Shown here: positions 1 through 9,047 of the stretch, piece after piece
Layout of the letters: every line of letters begins with the position of its first letter
How positions within the stretch are numbered: the stretch's first letter is position 1
Source: Providencia rettgeri
GTDB taxonomy: Bacteria > Pseudomonadota > Gammaproteobacteria > Enterobacterales > Enterobacteriaceae
Assembly (NCBI RefSeq): GCF_041075285.1
Contig: NZ_CP163512.1
Span: forward strand, 2,046,001-2,110,000
DNA length: 64,000 nucleotides
Direction of reading: 5' to 3'
The notes under the pieces: generated by a model
What the model saw: the letters and a program-made list of their open reading frames with translations, nothing else
Databases searched by the model: none
Told to the model about the DNA's origin: nothing
Position numbers and translations under genes: made by a program

Positions 1-304
1 GGAACTCGAGCCATTTACGGTGAATTTAGCCGGCGTTGAAGGCCCTGATCGCGTGCTTTATATCCACGTGACACTGCGCCTTGCGAATGAAAAATCTCGT
101 AAGCAACTTCATGAATACCTTCCTGAGGTTCGTAGCCGCTTACTGCTACTTTTATCTGAGCAAAAATCCAAAAACATCGAAACCCATGATGGGAAGTTGC
201 AGCTAATGAAAGAGATTAAGCAAACACTCACCCCCACCCTGATCCCAGGTGATACCGATCAGGATATTTCAGATGTGTTATTTACCACTTTTATTCTGCG
301 GTAA
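1..304 (+). CDS. fliL: FliL, flagellar basal-body stator-associated protein (3' end only)
   Basis: The window opens inside this gene, so only about the last 100 codons are present, in the frame starting at base 2 and ending with TAA at 302-304. FliL is a single-pass inner-membrane protein that sits beside the stators at the basal body. The visible part is the periplasmic C-terminal domain, ending in an aspartate-rich stretch followed by VLFTTFILR, which is typical of FliL C-termini. fliM begins five bases after the stop, as expected for the fliLMNOPQR operon. The identification rests on this ending and the operon position. Confidence 0.9.
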   Translation, partial: ELEPFTVNLAGVEGPDRVLYIHVTLRLANEKSRKQLHEYLPEVRSRLLLLLSEQKSKNIETHDGKLQLMKEIKQTLTPTLIPGDTDQDISDVLFTTFILR

Positions 305-309
305 TATTC

Positions 310-1317
310 ATGAGCGATAATATTTTATCTCAGGCTGAAATTGATGCGCTTCTTAATGATGATGCGCCATCAAGCAACACGCCAGTACCTGAACAGCAAG
401 GGAAAGACAATGTTCGCCCTTATGACCCGAATACCCAACGTCGGGTTATTCGTGAGCGCATGCAATCCCTTGAAATTATTAATGAGCGTTTCGCTCGGCA
501 GTTCCGTATGGGGCTGTTTAATATGTTGCGCCGTAGCCCCGACATCACTGTCGGCGGGATTAAAATCGAGCCCTACCACGAGTTTGCTCGCAACTTACCG
601 GTACCAACAAACTTAAACCTTATCCATATGCCGCCATTGCGAGGTACCGCCCTATTTACCTTCGAACCTGCGTTAGTGTATATCGCAGTTGATAACCTAT
701 TTGGGGGAGATGGTCGTTTCCCAGTTCGCCAAGAAGGTAAAGAGTTCACCAATACCGAACAGCGCATTATTAACCGTATGTTGAAATTGGCACTCGCGGC
801 TTACCGTGATGCATGGAAACCAATTGCTGATATCGAAGTGGAATATGTGCGCTCCGAAGTGCAAGTCAAATTTACCAATATCACCACGTCACCCAATGAT
901 ATCGTCGTGACCACCCCATTTTTAGTGGAGATTGGCAATACAATTGGTGAATTCAGCATTTGTATCCCTATTGCCATGATTGAACCATTACGCGAACGTT
1001 TGATTAACCCGCCAATGGAACAAGGGCATCAGGAAAATGAAGCTTGGGTCTCTAACCTTGTCACTCAAGTTAAACGTTCTGAACTTGAGTTGGTTGCCAA
1101 CTTTGTTGACATTCCAATGCGAATTTCTCGCTTACTGCAACTGCAAAAAGGGGATGTTATCCCGATTGAGAAGCCAGACCGCCTGATAGTAAATGTGGAT
1201 GGCGTGCCAGTATTGACCAGTCAATATGGCACCCAAAATGGTCAATATGCGTTGCGAGTAGAACATTTGATTAACCCTGTTTTAAACACTCTAGATGAGG
1301 AAAGTACCAATGAGTGA
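310..1317 (+). CDS. fliM: FliM, flagellar motor switch protein
   Basis: FliM forms the C-ring of the flagellar motor with FliG and FliN and binds phosphorylated CheY to reverse rotation. At 335 residues it matches the usual length. The N-terminal LSQAEIDALLN segment (about residues 5-15) is the conserved CheY-P docking peptide. The CheC-like middle domain and the C-terminal SpoA domain (about residues 250-325) follow. Its stop overlaps the start of fliN by 8 bp, which implies translational coupling. Confidence 0.97.
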   Translation: MSDNILSQAEIDALLNDDAPSSNTPVPEQQGKDNVRPYDPNTQRRVIRERMQSLEIINERFARQFRMGLFNMLRRSPDITVGGIKIEPYHEFARNLPVPTNLNLIHMPPLRGTALFTFEPALVYIAVDNLFGGDGRFPVRQEGKEFTNTEQRIINRMLKLALAAYRDAWKPIADIEVEYVRSEVQVKFTNITTSPNDIVVTTPFLVEIGNTIGEFSICIPIAMIEPLRERLINPPMEQGHQENEAWVSNLVTQVKRSELELVANFVDIPMRISRLLQLQKGDVIPIEKPDRLIVNVDGVPVLTSQYGTQNGQYALRVEHLINPVLNTLDEESTNE

Positions 1318-1726
1318 GGCGAAGAACTCTCCTGATGCATCAACCAATCACGACAGTGAAGACCTGTGGGCTGAAGCGCTGGAACAGCAAAAAAAAGCGG
1401 GATCTGCCTCTGCTGGTGCACAGGCCTTTGAAAACTTTGATGGACAAAACCCATTAAACCAATTATCCGATATCGACATGATCATGGATATCCCGGTTCG
1501 CCTGTCGGTGGAACTGGGTCGCACAAAAATGACCATTAAAAAACTGCTGAGTTTATCCCAAGGTTCCGTGGTCTCTTTAGATGGTTTAGCGGGTGAGCCA
1601 CTGGATATTTTAATCAACGGCTATTTAATTGCGCAGGGTGAAGTCGTCGTGGTTTCAGATAATTACGGTATTCGTATTACTGACATCATTACACCGTCAG
1701 AACGTATGCGCCGCTTGAGTCGCTAA
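1310..1726 (+). CDS. fliN: FliN, flagellar motor switch protein
   Basis: FliN is the small C-ring subunit and also helps dock the export ATPase complex. I start it at the ATG at 1310 (MSEAKNSPD), not the in-frame ATG at 1295. The former has a GAGGAAAG ribosome site about 7 bases upstream and gives 138 residues, one more than E. coli FliN. The C-terminal SpoA domain runs from about residue 55 to the end (MDIPVRLSVELGRTKMTIK then GYLIAQGEVVVV). The start overlaps the fliM stop by 8 bp. Confidence 0.96.
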   Translation: MSEAKNSPDASTNHDSEDLWAEALEQQKKAGSASAGAQAFENFDGQNPLNQLSDIDMIMDIPVRLSVELGRTKMTIKKLLSLSQGSVVSLDGLAGEPLDILINGYLIAQGEVVVVSDNYGIRITDIITPSERMRRLSR

Positions 1727-1745
1727 AATATAAGGGCAATTGCCA

Positions 1746-2210
1746 ATGACGATGTTATCGCAAATCGAGCCAGTGACGCCGCCACAAACGGCACCATTTT
1801 TATCCAATACGGTTTCGCACAGTGAGCCGAATGCACCCGCTATCAACCCAAACGATAGTTTAGTGCAAATTTCAGGTTCACTTGGCGGCATTATTTTACT
1901 GATCCTTGCCGGTGCTTGGTTGGTGAAAAAGCTCGGATTTGCGCCGAAGAAATTTGGTAAAGACACATTAGTCAAAGTCAAAAGCAGTTGCTCATTAGGG
2001 AATAAAGAGCGGGTTGTTGTGGTTGAAGTCAATAATGAATGTTTGGTTCTTGGCGTCACAACGCAGAGTATCAACGTGCTGCATCAATACCCTGCACAGA
2101 CTGAACATTTGCCAGTTTCAACCAATGAGCCGCTGACTTTCCAGTCCATTTTCAAGAAAAAACAAGATGCGGCGAAACAAGCCGCGTCAATGACTCCTTT
2201 GTATAAGTAG
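1746..2210 (+). CDS. fliO: FliO, flagellar export-apparatus assembly protein
   Basis: FliO is a membrane scaffold that helps assemble the FliP ring of the flagellar type III export gate. The protein has one clear transmembrane segment at about residues 42-60 (SGSLGGIILLILAGAWLV) followed by a basic cytoplasmic domain with the conserved KERVVVVEV segment. I chose the ATG at 1746, behind AAGGG at 1731-1735. A TTG at 1740 and an ATG at 1752 are alternatives. At 154 residues it is longer than E. coli FliO, mostly in the N-terminal extension. Confidence 0.9.
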   Translation: MTMLSQIEPVTPPQTAPFLSNTVSHSEPNAPAINPNDSLVQISGSLGGIILLILAGAWLVKKLGFAPKKFGKDTLVKVKSSCSLGNKERVVVVEVNNECLVLGVTTQSINVLHQYPAQTEHLPVSTNEPLTFQSIFKKKQDAAKQAASMTPLYK

Positions 2211-2222
2211 CCGGAAGCTCGC

Positions 2223-2966
2223 ATGTTATCTGTAAAAAACACGTTGTTGATTGCTGTGCTTTCGTTTGCGTTACCCAATTCAGCTTTTGCGGCGTTACCT
2301 GCGGTCGTCAGCCACAGCCTAGCAGATGGTGGGCAAACTTGGTCGCTGCCTGTCCAAACGTTACTGTTTTTAACGCTATTAGGCTTTATCCCTGCCTTGC
2401 TATTAATGATGACCAGTTTTACACGCATCATTATTGTGCTGGGATTATTGCGAAATGCCTTAGGTACGCCATCGGCTCCCCCTAACCAAGTCTTACTTGG
2501 CTTAGCCCTGTTTCTCACCTTTTTCGTTATGTCTCCTGTCGCTGACCAAGTCTATCGTGAAGCCTATCAACCCTTTAGCGAAGACAAAATCAGCCTTGAG
2601 ACAGCATTAGAAAAAGGCTCTGCCCCGTTACGCACCTTTATGTTAGGGCAAACACGCGAGTCGGATCTTGCGTTATTTGCACGTATCGCCAAGGTCGGGG
2701 AGATCCAAGAAGCCAAAGATGTCCCTCTGCGCATTTTAGTCCCCGCGTTTATTACCAGTGAGCTAAAAACGGCGTTTCAGATTGGTTTTACGATTTTTAT
2801 TCCATTTTTGATCATCGACTTAGTCGTCGCTAGCGTATTAATGGCCTTGGGGATGATGATGGTTCCTCCCGCGACCGTGTCATTGCCATTTAAGTTGATG
2901 TTGTTTGTTCTTGTTGATGGTTGGCAATTATTACTTGGCTCATTATCGCAAAGCTTTTTTAACTAA
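2223..2966 (+). CDS. fliP: FliP, flagellar export-gate core protein
   Basis: FliP forms most of the pentameric core of the type III export gate in the inner membrane. It has a cleavable signal sequence (about residues 1-23, ending NSAFA), then the hallmark FliP block with [20 protein letters not shown] and [20 protein letters not shown], and two C-terminal transmembrane helices. The length of 247 residues is normal. Unusually, fliQ does not follow at once: 273 bp including an insertion element separate the two genes. Confidence 0.97.
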   Translation: MLSVKNTLLIAVLSFALPNSAFAALPAVVSHSLADGGQTWSLPVQTLLFLTLLGFIPALLLMMTSFTRIIIVLGLLRNALGTPSAPPNQVLLGLALFLTFFVMSPVADQVYREAYQPFSEDKISLETALEKGSAPLRTFMLGQTRESDLALFARIAKVGEIQEAKDVPLRILVPAFITSELKTAFQIGFTIFIPFLIIDLVVASVLMALGMMMVPPATVSLPFKLMLFVLVDGWQLLLGSLSQSFFN

Positions 2967-3227
2967 GGGGCTGTTTATCTTGGGTGGTGAATATTTAGTC
3001 ACTTTTGGCACGTTGAGAGGTTCGCCACCGAGTGAACTCGACAAGCAACCCTCAACGTAGCATCAAATGCGTGAAAGGCGCTTTAATCGACCCCATAGGG
3101 CAGCGTTTAAGCATAATAGTTTGATGCAAATGCTAGCCAGTGAGCTTAATTGGCACATTTATTAATTTTTCCGGTTGTTTATTAACCTTTTTTCACTAAG
3201 AAAATCAGCAACAAAGATAAACAGACC
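2967..3227 (+). mobile_element. MITE-like insertion between fliP and fliQ
   Basis: The fliP-fliQ gap is filled by a non-coding block with inverted ends. CTGTTTATCTT at 2971-2981 is the exact reverse complement of AAGATAAACAG at 3214-3224, and both ends are flanked by CTAA (2963-2966 and 3227-3230), which fits a YTAR-type target duplication as made by IS5-family transposases. Inside are further self-complementary segments: ACGTTGAG near 3011 against CTCAACGT near 3052, and GCATCAAA near 3061 against TTTGATGC near 3120. No open frame of note is present. The IS5 link is inference from the duplication only. Confidence 0.65.
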
Positions 3228-3239
3228 TAAGGAGCAACG

Positions 3240-3509
3240 ATGACACCTGAATCCGTAATGGCGATGGGAACAGAAGCGATGAAAATTGCGTTGATGCTAG
3301 CAGCGCCATTATTACTTGCTGCCCTTGCTGCGGGGTTAATTATCAGCTTATTGCAGGCTGCAACCCAAGTTAACGAAATGACACTGTCTTTTATTCCTAA
3401 AATTTTATCCGTAATTTCGGTGATTATTATTGCGGGTCCCTGGATGCTCAACTTACTGACGGATTATATGCGCAGCTTGCTCAGTAATTTACCTTTTATA
3501 ATTGGCTAA
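3240..3509 (+). CDS. fliQ: FliQ, flagellar export-gate protein
   Basis: FliQ is the small two-helix subunit that wraps the FliP/FliR core of the export gate. The 89-residue length is identical to that of E. coli FliQ. Two hydrophobic hairpin segments are visible (about residues 16-40 and 54-75), with the conserved LLQAATQVNEMTLSFIPKI between them. A good ribosome site, AAGGAG at 3229-3234, lies just outside the upstream insertion, so translation should be unaffected by the insert. Confidence 0.96.
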   Translation: MTPESVMAMGTEAMKIALMLAAPLLLAALAAGLIISLLQAATQVNEMTLSFIPKILSVISVIIIAGPWMLNLLTDYMRSLLSNLPFIIG

Positions 3510-3511
3510 CA

Positions 3512-4291
3512 ATGTTAACCATAACCAGTGAAACCCTGACCCTTTGGCTCAGTCAAGGCTTTTACCCCTTTATACGCCTCTTAGCGCTGCTGGGTACAGC
3601 GCCTTTTTTTAATGAAAAACAGGCAATTACCAAAGTTCGTGTTGTCCTCGCCTTTTTTGTCGTCTTAATTGTTTCCCCGCAACTTCCTGTGGTGAATATT
3701 CCGCTATTTTCTGCAATGGGTTTATGGGTGATCGTCCAGCAAATGGTGATTGGCGTGGCGATGGGTTTAACGATGCAAATGGCCTTTGCCGCAGTTCGCC
3801 ATGCAGGGGAAGTGATTGGTTTACAAATGGGGTTATCGTTCGCCACCTTTTTTGACCCAACCGGTGGCCCGAATATGCCTATTTTAGGGCGTATTTTCAA
3901 CGTAATAACGATTTTGTTATTTCTCGCTTTTGATGGTCATTTATGGCTGATTTATATTGTGGTGAATTCGTTTGAGCTGCTCCCTATTCACACTAATCCC
4001 CTTAACCGCGACGGTTTTTGGGTCTTCGCTCAATTTGCCAATACCGTCTTTATTAACGGGTTAATGCTAGCCCTGCCCTTTATTACACTGTTTTTAATTC
4101 TTAACCTCGCACTGGGGATCCTCAACCGCATGACCCCACAATTATCGGTTTTTGTGGTTGGTTTTCCACTCACACTGACTATCGGTATCAGCATGTTAGG
4201 ATTGATTATTTCCATCCTTCCCCGCTATACCGAGCGCCTTATCCACCAAGCGTTCGAGCAACTTTCGCTGATGTTTAATTTATTCATTTAA
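3512..4291 (+). CDS. fliR: FliR, flagellar export-gate protein
   Basis: FliR is the single-copy subunit closing the FliP5-FliR1 export gate. The 259-residue protein is highly hydrophobic throughout, with about six membrane segments and the conserved GEVIGLQMGLSFATFFDP stretch near residues 93-110. It starts two bases after the fliQ stop. It is the last gene of the fli operon here. Downstream lies AT-rich DNA and then the CRISPR locus instead of more flagellar genes. Confidence 0.96.
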   Translation: MLTITSETLTLWLSQGFYPFIRLLALLGTAPFFNEKQAITKVRVVLAFFVVLIVSPQLPVVNIPLFSAMGLWVIVQQMVIGVAMGLTMQMAFAAVRHAGEVIGLQMGLSFATFFDPTGGPNMPILGRIFNVITILLFLAFDGHLWLIYIVVNSFELLPIHTNPLNRDGFWVFAQFANTVFINGLMLALPFITLFLILNLALGILNRMTPQLSVFVVGFPLTLTIGISMLGLIISILPRYTERLIHQAFEQLSLMFNLFI

Positions 4292-4671
4292 TCATCAATA
4301 CTTGTGTAATTAATGCTTAGCTTTCAATTAAAACCATTTTTTAAATCGGATAATTAACGTAAACCAAAAAAAATTGATGATGATTTCCATATTTCCCTCT
4401 TTTGTTTAATCTATTACTTTATATCGGTGATATAACTTATGCATAGAACTACCTTTGTGGTAGTGAAATTATCTATTACTTAATATCTTTCTAAGCTATC
4501 TAATGATAGTTACACGTAAGTTAACAATAAATTTAACTTAAATTAAATTAAATTAAATTCAGGGAAATACGTAATTGGCTTGATATAGTCGTCAAAATTT
4601 AACCTCGGTTCTAGCCTTCTTCCAATATACTCGTTCTACACCATTCGCCGTTAATCCCCCTATATTGATGG
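4292..4671. other. AT-rich gene-free spacer between fliR and CRISPR array 1
   Basis: I find no gene in this 380-bp stretch. It is strongly AT-rich and contains a short run of tandem AAATT units at about 4538-4559. It is the trailer side of array 1, since the most degenerate repeat adjoins it. No clear rho-independent terminator for the fli operon is visible. Confidence 0.5.
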
Positions 4672-6320
4672 GGTCTAAGCAGGCTATATGGCGGTGGACA
4701 TTGTCGTCCCACTCTTTGCAATACGCCTCAATTTCTAAGCCGCCTATGTGGCGGTGCACGAGTTCTGTCAATAACTGTACGCAGGCACGGATTTCTAAGC
4801 CGCCTGTGTGGCGGTGCACATATTATGCGTAAGCGTGCTCTGAAAGAAGATTTTCTAAGCCGCCTGTGTGGCGGTGCACATATTGAGTATCAACACGATG
4901 ATAGCAATCTTTTTCTAAGCCGCCTGTGTGGCGGTGCACTTACGCTTCAACTCAGTGTAAAAAACGTTATTTTTCTAAGCCGCCTGTGTGGCGGTGCACG
5001 GATAGTTCAACCATCTCATCGGTGATGTGGTTTTCTAAGCCGCCTGTGTGGCGGTGCACATATTATGCGTAAGCGTGCTCTGAAAGAAGATTTTCTAAGC
5101 CGCCTGTGTGGCGGTGCACATTTTGTTGTTCTTCGTCAGCATGCTTGCGCTTTTCTAAGCCGCCTGTGTGGCGGTGCACGTTTAGCGGGTTCGGCTACTC
5201 CCTCTTTATCATTTCTAAGCCGCCTGTGTGGCGGTGCACAGTAATTATCAATATCCATTCGACGCTTTGACTTTCTAAGCCGCCTGTGTGGCGGTGCACC
5301 GAATTCTCTTGTTGATACATTAACAATCTCTTTTCTAAGCCGCCTGTGTGGCGGTGCACAATCAATATTACCTTTTTCTAGCAATCCTACTTTTCTAAGC
5401 CGCCTATGTGGCGGTGCACGGTCAGTTGCGATTAAATCGATACAGTTGTCTTTTCTAAGCCGCCTATGTGGCGGTGCACAAATAGTTTCTGCTAATAAAA
5501 GCGAACTCGAATTTCTAAGCCGCCTATGTGGCGGTGCACAGTTATTTTAAGGAGGCTTCTTATGTGGTGGACTTTCTAAGCCGCCTGTGTGGCGGTGCAC
5601 CTACAGCAAGCAAGACCGGATTCTTTAAAGCGTTTCTAAGCCGCCTGTGTGGCGGTGCACGTCCAAGGGTGGGGTTGATGTCACTTGCACTATTTCTAAG
5701 CCGCCTGTGTGGCGGTGCACGTTTGATAATAGCCATGTCACTAGCGCTTACCTTTCTAAGCCGCCTGTGTGGCGGTGCACGATTTAACAAAGAAATATCG
5801 CTTTACTCATATTTTCTAAGCCGCCTGTGTGGCGGTGCACTCTTGAACCAACATCAAAGCTATCTTTCAATCTTTCTAAGCCGCCTGTGTGGCGGTGCAC
5901 TTTCTGGTCTATTTTCCGTTGGACTTCTGCGATTTCTAAGCCGCCTGTGTGGCGGTGCACTGGTGCCGGCTACTTTTTGAATTTCAACTATCTTTCTAAG
6001 CCGCCTGTGTGGCGGTGCACTAATCAGTCCTTTTATTTCTCTAAGCCTAGGATTTCTAAGCCGCCTGTGTGGCGGTGCACACCGATATTTAGCCACTCGG
6101 TTACAGTCTTGATTTCTAAGCCGCCTGTGTGGCGGTGCACAGAAACTGCTGAAACATGGCTACGGGCTGGTCTTTCTAAGCCGCCTGTGTGGCGGTGCAC
6201 TTAAAGACATCAAAGAAGACTATGAGCTGAAATTTCTAAGCCGCCTGTGTGGCGGTGCACAAAGACCTTGGACAAGTGATCTTTTATGATAATTTCTAAG
6301 CCGCCTGTGTGGCGGTGCAC
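4672..6320 (-). CRISPR. Type I-F CRISPR array 1, 28 repeats, 27 spacers
   Basis: Twenty-eight 28-bp repeats occur at 60-bp steps from 4672 to 5512 and from 5573 to 6293, with 32-nt spacers and one 33-nt spacer at 5540-5572. Read as crRNA on the minus strand, the repeat begins GTGCACCGCC and ends GGCGGCTTAGAAA, giving the stem CCGCC/GGCGG. The leftmost repeat (4672-4699) has about six mismatches, which marks the trailer end, so the leader is on the right at 6321-6450. Four repeats (4732, 5392, 5452, 5512) carry a TATG instead of TGTG variant. The spacer at 4820-4851 recurs exactly at 5060-5091. Confidence 0.98.
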
Positions 6321-6450
6321 TATAAAATTTATATTAAAAAATAAGTTACAACAAGTGGTTAGGGGTATTTTTGCAAAAATACCCTTTATTTTTCCACTTA
6401 TCGTAACCTATTGATTTTTCATTCCATTATTAAAGAGCCAAAAAAGAAGG
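6321..6450 (-). promoter_or_regulatory. Leader of CRISPR array 1
   Basis: This AT-rich stretch lies between the first repeat of array 1 and the stop of cas6f. It shares the blocks TAACCTATTG (6404-6413) and TTAAAGAGC (6430-6438) with the leader of array 2, which supports its role as leader. It also holds a perfect 22-bp palindrome at 6363-6384 with arms GGGTATTTTT and AAAAATACCC. The palindrome is absent from leader 2 and may end cas-operon transcription or insulate the array. Confidence 0.75.
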
Positions 6451-7086
6451 TTAAAAATGTGGCACAGTGGCGATTAATTGAGTATCTACCGAACCTTCAC
6501 TAAGTCCATAACAATTAAAATCGCCAGCCTGTATTAATTTACCTTGTATACATTTAATAAATAATGGAAAGGGTCGATGTTGTTTACCACTTTCCTTACT
6601 GTGTAAACTTTCCATCCAAACAAAGGGGAGTCGACTGTGTTTGTCTGGCTTCGTTTTTTGCAAATCAGCCAGACACTGTTCAACTGATGCCCCTGATTTT
6701 CTCGCCCATAATTCAGCTTTTTGCTGCATATCCTTTAACACCCGTTTTTCCCCTTTAACATGCTGCCGTATATAACTTACCGGCACTGTATTTTCAGGGA
6801 CTGCCTGGATTGATTTAATATGAACATAATCGGCAAGCCTGACTAACCAATTCGTTATATTCAATTGTTCAAGCTGAGATTTTTGTTCTGCAACCAATCG
6901 CAGTTTTTTACCTAACCGAAAACCTGCGCTGCCATATTCGGGGAAGGCAATCGCCACATAGCTCGTTCCTTTTGCGGATTTATTGTCCACCAGCGCAATA
7001 TGAATTTGCTGATAAACCTTGTGCCACAAAAAATCGAGCGAAACCTCGGCGTCAGGCAGTAAGGTGACTTCCTGATAAAAATTCAT
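6451..7086 (-). CDS. cas6f: Cas6f (Csy4), crRNA-processing endoribonuclease
   Basis: Cas6f cuts the CRISPR transcript 3' of the repeat stem and stays bound to the 3' hairpin of the mature crRNA in the Csy complex. The 211-residue protein is somewhat longer than the usual 185-190. His29 (in QQIHIAL) sits where the catalytic histidine of Csy4 lies. The C-terminus shows the family pattern GDFNCYGLSEGS and a final TVPHF. It is the last gene of the csy operon, 8 bp after csy3. One enzyme must process two arrays and a mini-array whose stems differ in sequence. Confidence 0.95.
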   Translation of the reverse strand: MNFYQEVTLLPDAEVSLDFLWHKVYQQIHIALVDNKSAKGTSYVAIAFPEYGSAGFRLGKKLRLVAEQKSQLEQLNITNWLVRLADYVHIKSIQAVPENTVPVSYIRQHVKGEKRVLKDMQQKAELWARKSGASVEQCLADLQKTKPDKHSRLPFVWMESLHSKESGKQHRPFPLFIKCIQGKLIQAGDFNCYGLSEGSVDTQLIATVPHF

Positions 7087-7094
7087 AGTCCACC

Positions 7095-8117
7095 TTATTT
7101 ATCACTTTCACCAAAGACACCGCCACGCACTAAAACTGCCATTACATAGTGTTCATCTTCAATACGTGCCAGTTTTTCGCCTCGCGCCCACTTATCAAAG
7201 TGCGTATAAAAGTCCTGATTTTCTTTTGGTGTTCGATAAGCCGTGCCTAGATTAGTCACTGCGCCATAGGGCTCAATGGCAATCGCCCCTGCGCCACTTT
7301 CGCTACCGTAAGCAGGATACCACGTGTCGATAGCGCGTAATGCATTACCAATTTTTTGTGAATGCATCGCAGCATGCCCATTGACGTGGTAAAGAATTTT
7401 ACTTTTATCCCCTTTACCTTTATCCATCACCAGTTCTTCACTTGGATAGACTTCTTGCGCTTTACCTAATTGTGAAAATGTGGTTATTTCCAATAATAAA
7501 GCAGGCATTTTACCGGATAAGGCCGCTGCAATCCGCTCACCCAGTTTACTGATATTTTCATCTCGTTTATCGAAACTATGAATACTGTGTTGTGTCGCAT
7601 CAAACACCCATTGCTCTTGATCTCCTGCATTTAACGCTTTCACAATAACTTCAATATTTTCTGCACCAACGCGGTTACGCCACAAAAAACGCCCATTAGC
7701 GATATTGTGTGCATACCGATAGCCTAATTCTTTAAAGCCTTCATTTTCAATATAATCCGTGGCAGCTTTGGCGTAACTTTGCTTAAAAAGCGCATTATTG
7801 CAAGCCGAGGGAGTTTCGACGCCGCCAAGCACTTTTAACGTAAACTGGTGCATTAAGGTATCTTGATCAATCCCCAAAGCGCAGGCATCCACCGTTTGTA
7901 AATTCGCTTTTTCAACCTCTGAATTTAATTTTAACGGGTCATTTTTTACCGTACCTTTTAAGCGGTTTGAAATCGTACCTCGCACTGATTTTTCTTGTAA
8001 CGATAATGGCGCAAATTGCGATTTATTATCCCAACATGTTCCATAAAAATACCCATCGGATGGGACGAGTTTTTTTTCAAATGCTAAAACCGATGCAACA
8101 TCATTATTCTTCGCCAT
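7095..8117 (-). CDS. csy3: Cas7f (Csy3), Csy-complex backbone subunit
   Basis: Csy3 polymerises in six copies along the crRNA spacer to form the backbone of the type I-F surveillance complex. The 340-residue protein matches the family length. Family-typical stretches include VASVLAFEKKLVPSDGYFYG at the N-terminus and GRFLWRNRVGAENIEV mid-protein, near residue 150. It lies three bases after csy2 and is co-transcribed with csy1, csy2 and cas6f. Confidence 0.96.
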   Translation of the reverse strand: MAKNNDVASVLAFEKKLVPSDGYFYGTCWDNKSQFAPLSLQEKSVRGTISNRLKGTVKNDPLKLNSEVEKANLQTVDACALGIDQDTLMHQFTLKVLGGVETPSACNNALFKQSYAKAATDYIENEGFKELGYRYAHNIANGRFLWRNRVGAENIEVIVKALNAGDQEQWVFDATQHSIHSFDKRDENISKLGERIAAALSGKMPALLLEITTFSQLGKAQEVYPSEELVMDKGKGDKSKILYHVNGHAAMHSQKIGNALRAIDTWYPAYGSESGAGAIAIEPYGAVTNLGTAYRTPKENQDFYTHFDKWARGEKLARIEDEHYVMAVLVRGGVFGESDK

Positions 8118-8120
8118 TAG

Positions 8121-9047
8121 TTACTCTCCACTAGTAAAATGTTTAGGTTGGACTTGTTCGCATAAATAGAGGTTTTTTTCTAAATCCTGTGCATAACACC
8201 AAAGCATTTCATCAGGGGAATCTATTTTATTTACCATTAAAAATTGTCCTAATGTAACAATGCTTTCTGCAAATCGATGCGGGTATTGAATGTCTCGTTG
8301 ATTTTTTGCTTCTCCAAGTGGAGATATTCCTTGAAACCCTGTAGCTATAGGAACAATCCAGCCTGATGTTTTACGCTGTGTTTTCCATTCAAACTTTTTG
8401 TTTTTTGATTCATCATTAGTTTCTATTTCAACACACTGGTTATTTACCGAAACATAATCTAATAGTGCATCCATAGCATCTTGCCCTTCTTGCATCGCCT
8501 CAATCATTAAATCACGACGTTCAATCAAAGCATAACCGGGCATTAGGCTATTAAATAATTTTATTTTTTCAGTATTATTATATCCATCGGGCAAAATATA
8601 CCGCTGTGGCATCTCAACCGATAAAATATCTCCACCAGCAAGTTTCATGGTGGGAATGATTTCATAGATTTTATTTAATACTGAAATATCTATTAGTGAG
8701 TCTTCTTTATATTCTATTAGCAATGACACATCCAAATGGCATCTTGCTTCTTCAATAAATGAAGAACGCTTACCGTCTTTATCAAGAGGATTACCTGTAC
8801 CAACAATTGAATTAACAAAATCACTGGGTCCTCGATAAGTTTGCAAATTACATTCATGGCTAATTACCGCAAGTGCATCAAACTGGATATTTAATTGACA
8901 GTTGTTATTCAATTTACGCTCTAAAGCATGCATAAATCCAAGCCATGCGGTCATCGCAGGAAAACCAATAGTCATCGGACTAGATAATGCGTTCGCATTT
9001 AGGACCTTAAGATGTGCTAACTTAATAAGATTGATTGGTTTACTCAT
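8121..9047 (-). CDS. csy2: Cas5f (Csy2), Csy-complex subunit
   Basis: Csy2 forms a heterodimer with Csy1 that holds the 5' handle of the crRNA. At 308 residues it is in the normal range. The opening segment LIKLAHLKVLNANALSSPMTIGFPAMTAWLGF (given by position: residues 7-38) is characteristic of the Csy2 family. Its start codon overlaps the csy1 stop in an ATGA arrangement, so translation of the two partner proteins is probably coupled. Confidence 0.95.
   Translation of the reverse strand: MSKPINLIKLAHLKVLNANALSSPMTIGFPAMTAWLGFMHALERKLNNNCQLNIQFDALAVISHECNLQTYRGPSDFVNSIVGTGNPLDKDGKRSSFIEEARCHLDVSLLIEYKEDSLIDISVLNKIYEIIPTMKLAGGDILSVEMPQRYILPDGYNNTEKIKLFNSLMPGYALIERRDLMIEAMQEGQDAMDALLDYVSVNNQCVEIETNDESKNKKFEWKTQRKTSGWIVPIATGFQGISPLGEAKNQRDIQYPHRFAESIVTLGQFLMVNKIDSPDEMLWCYAQDLEKNLYLCEQVQPKHFTSGE

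Noticed and set aside
4592..6204. Open frames on both strands through CRISPR array 1
   Set aside because: They only translate the repeats and spacers (recurrent LSRLCGGA or APPHRRLR units) and are not genes.
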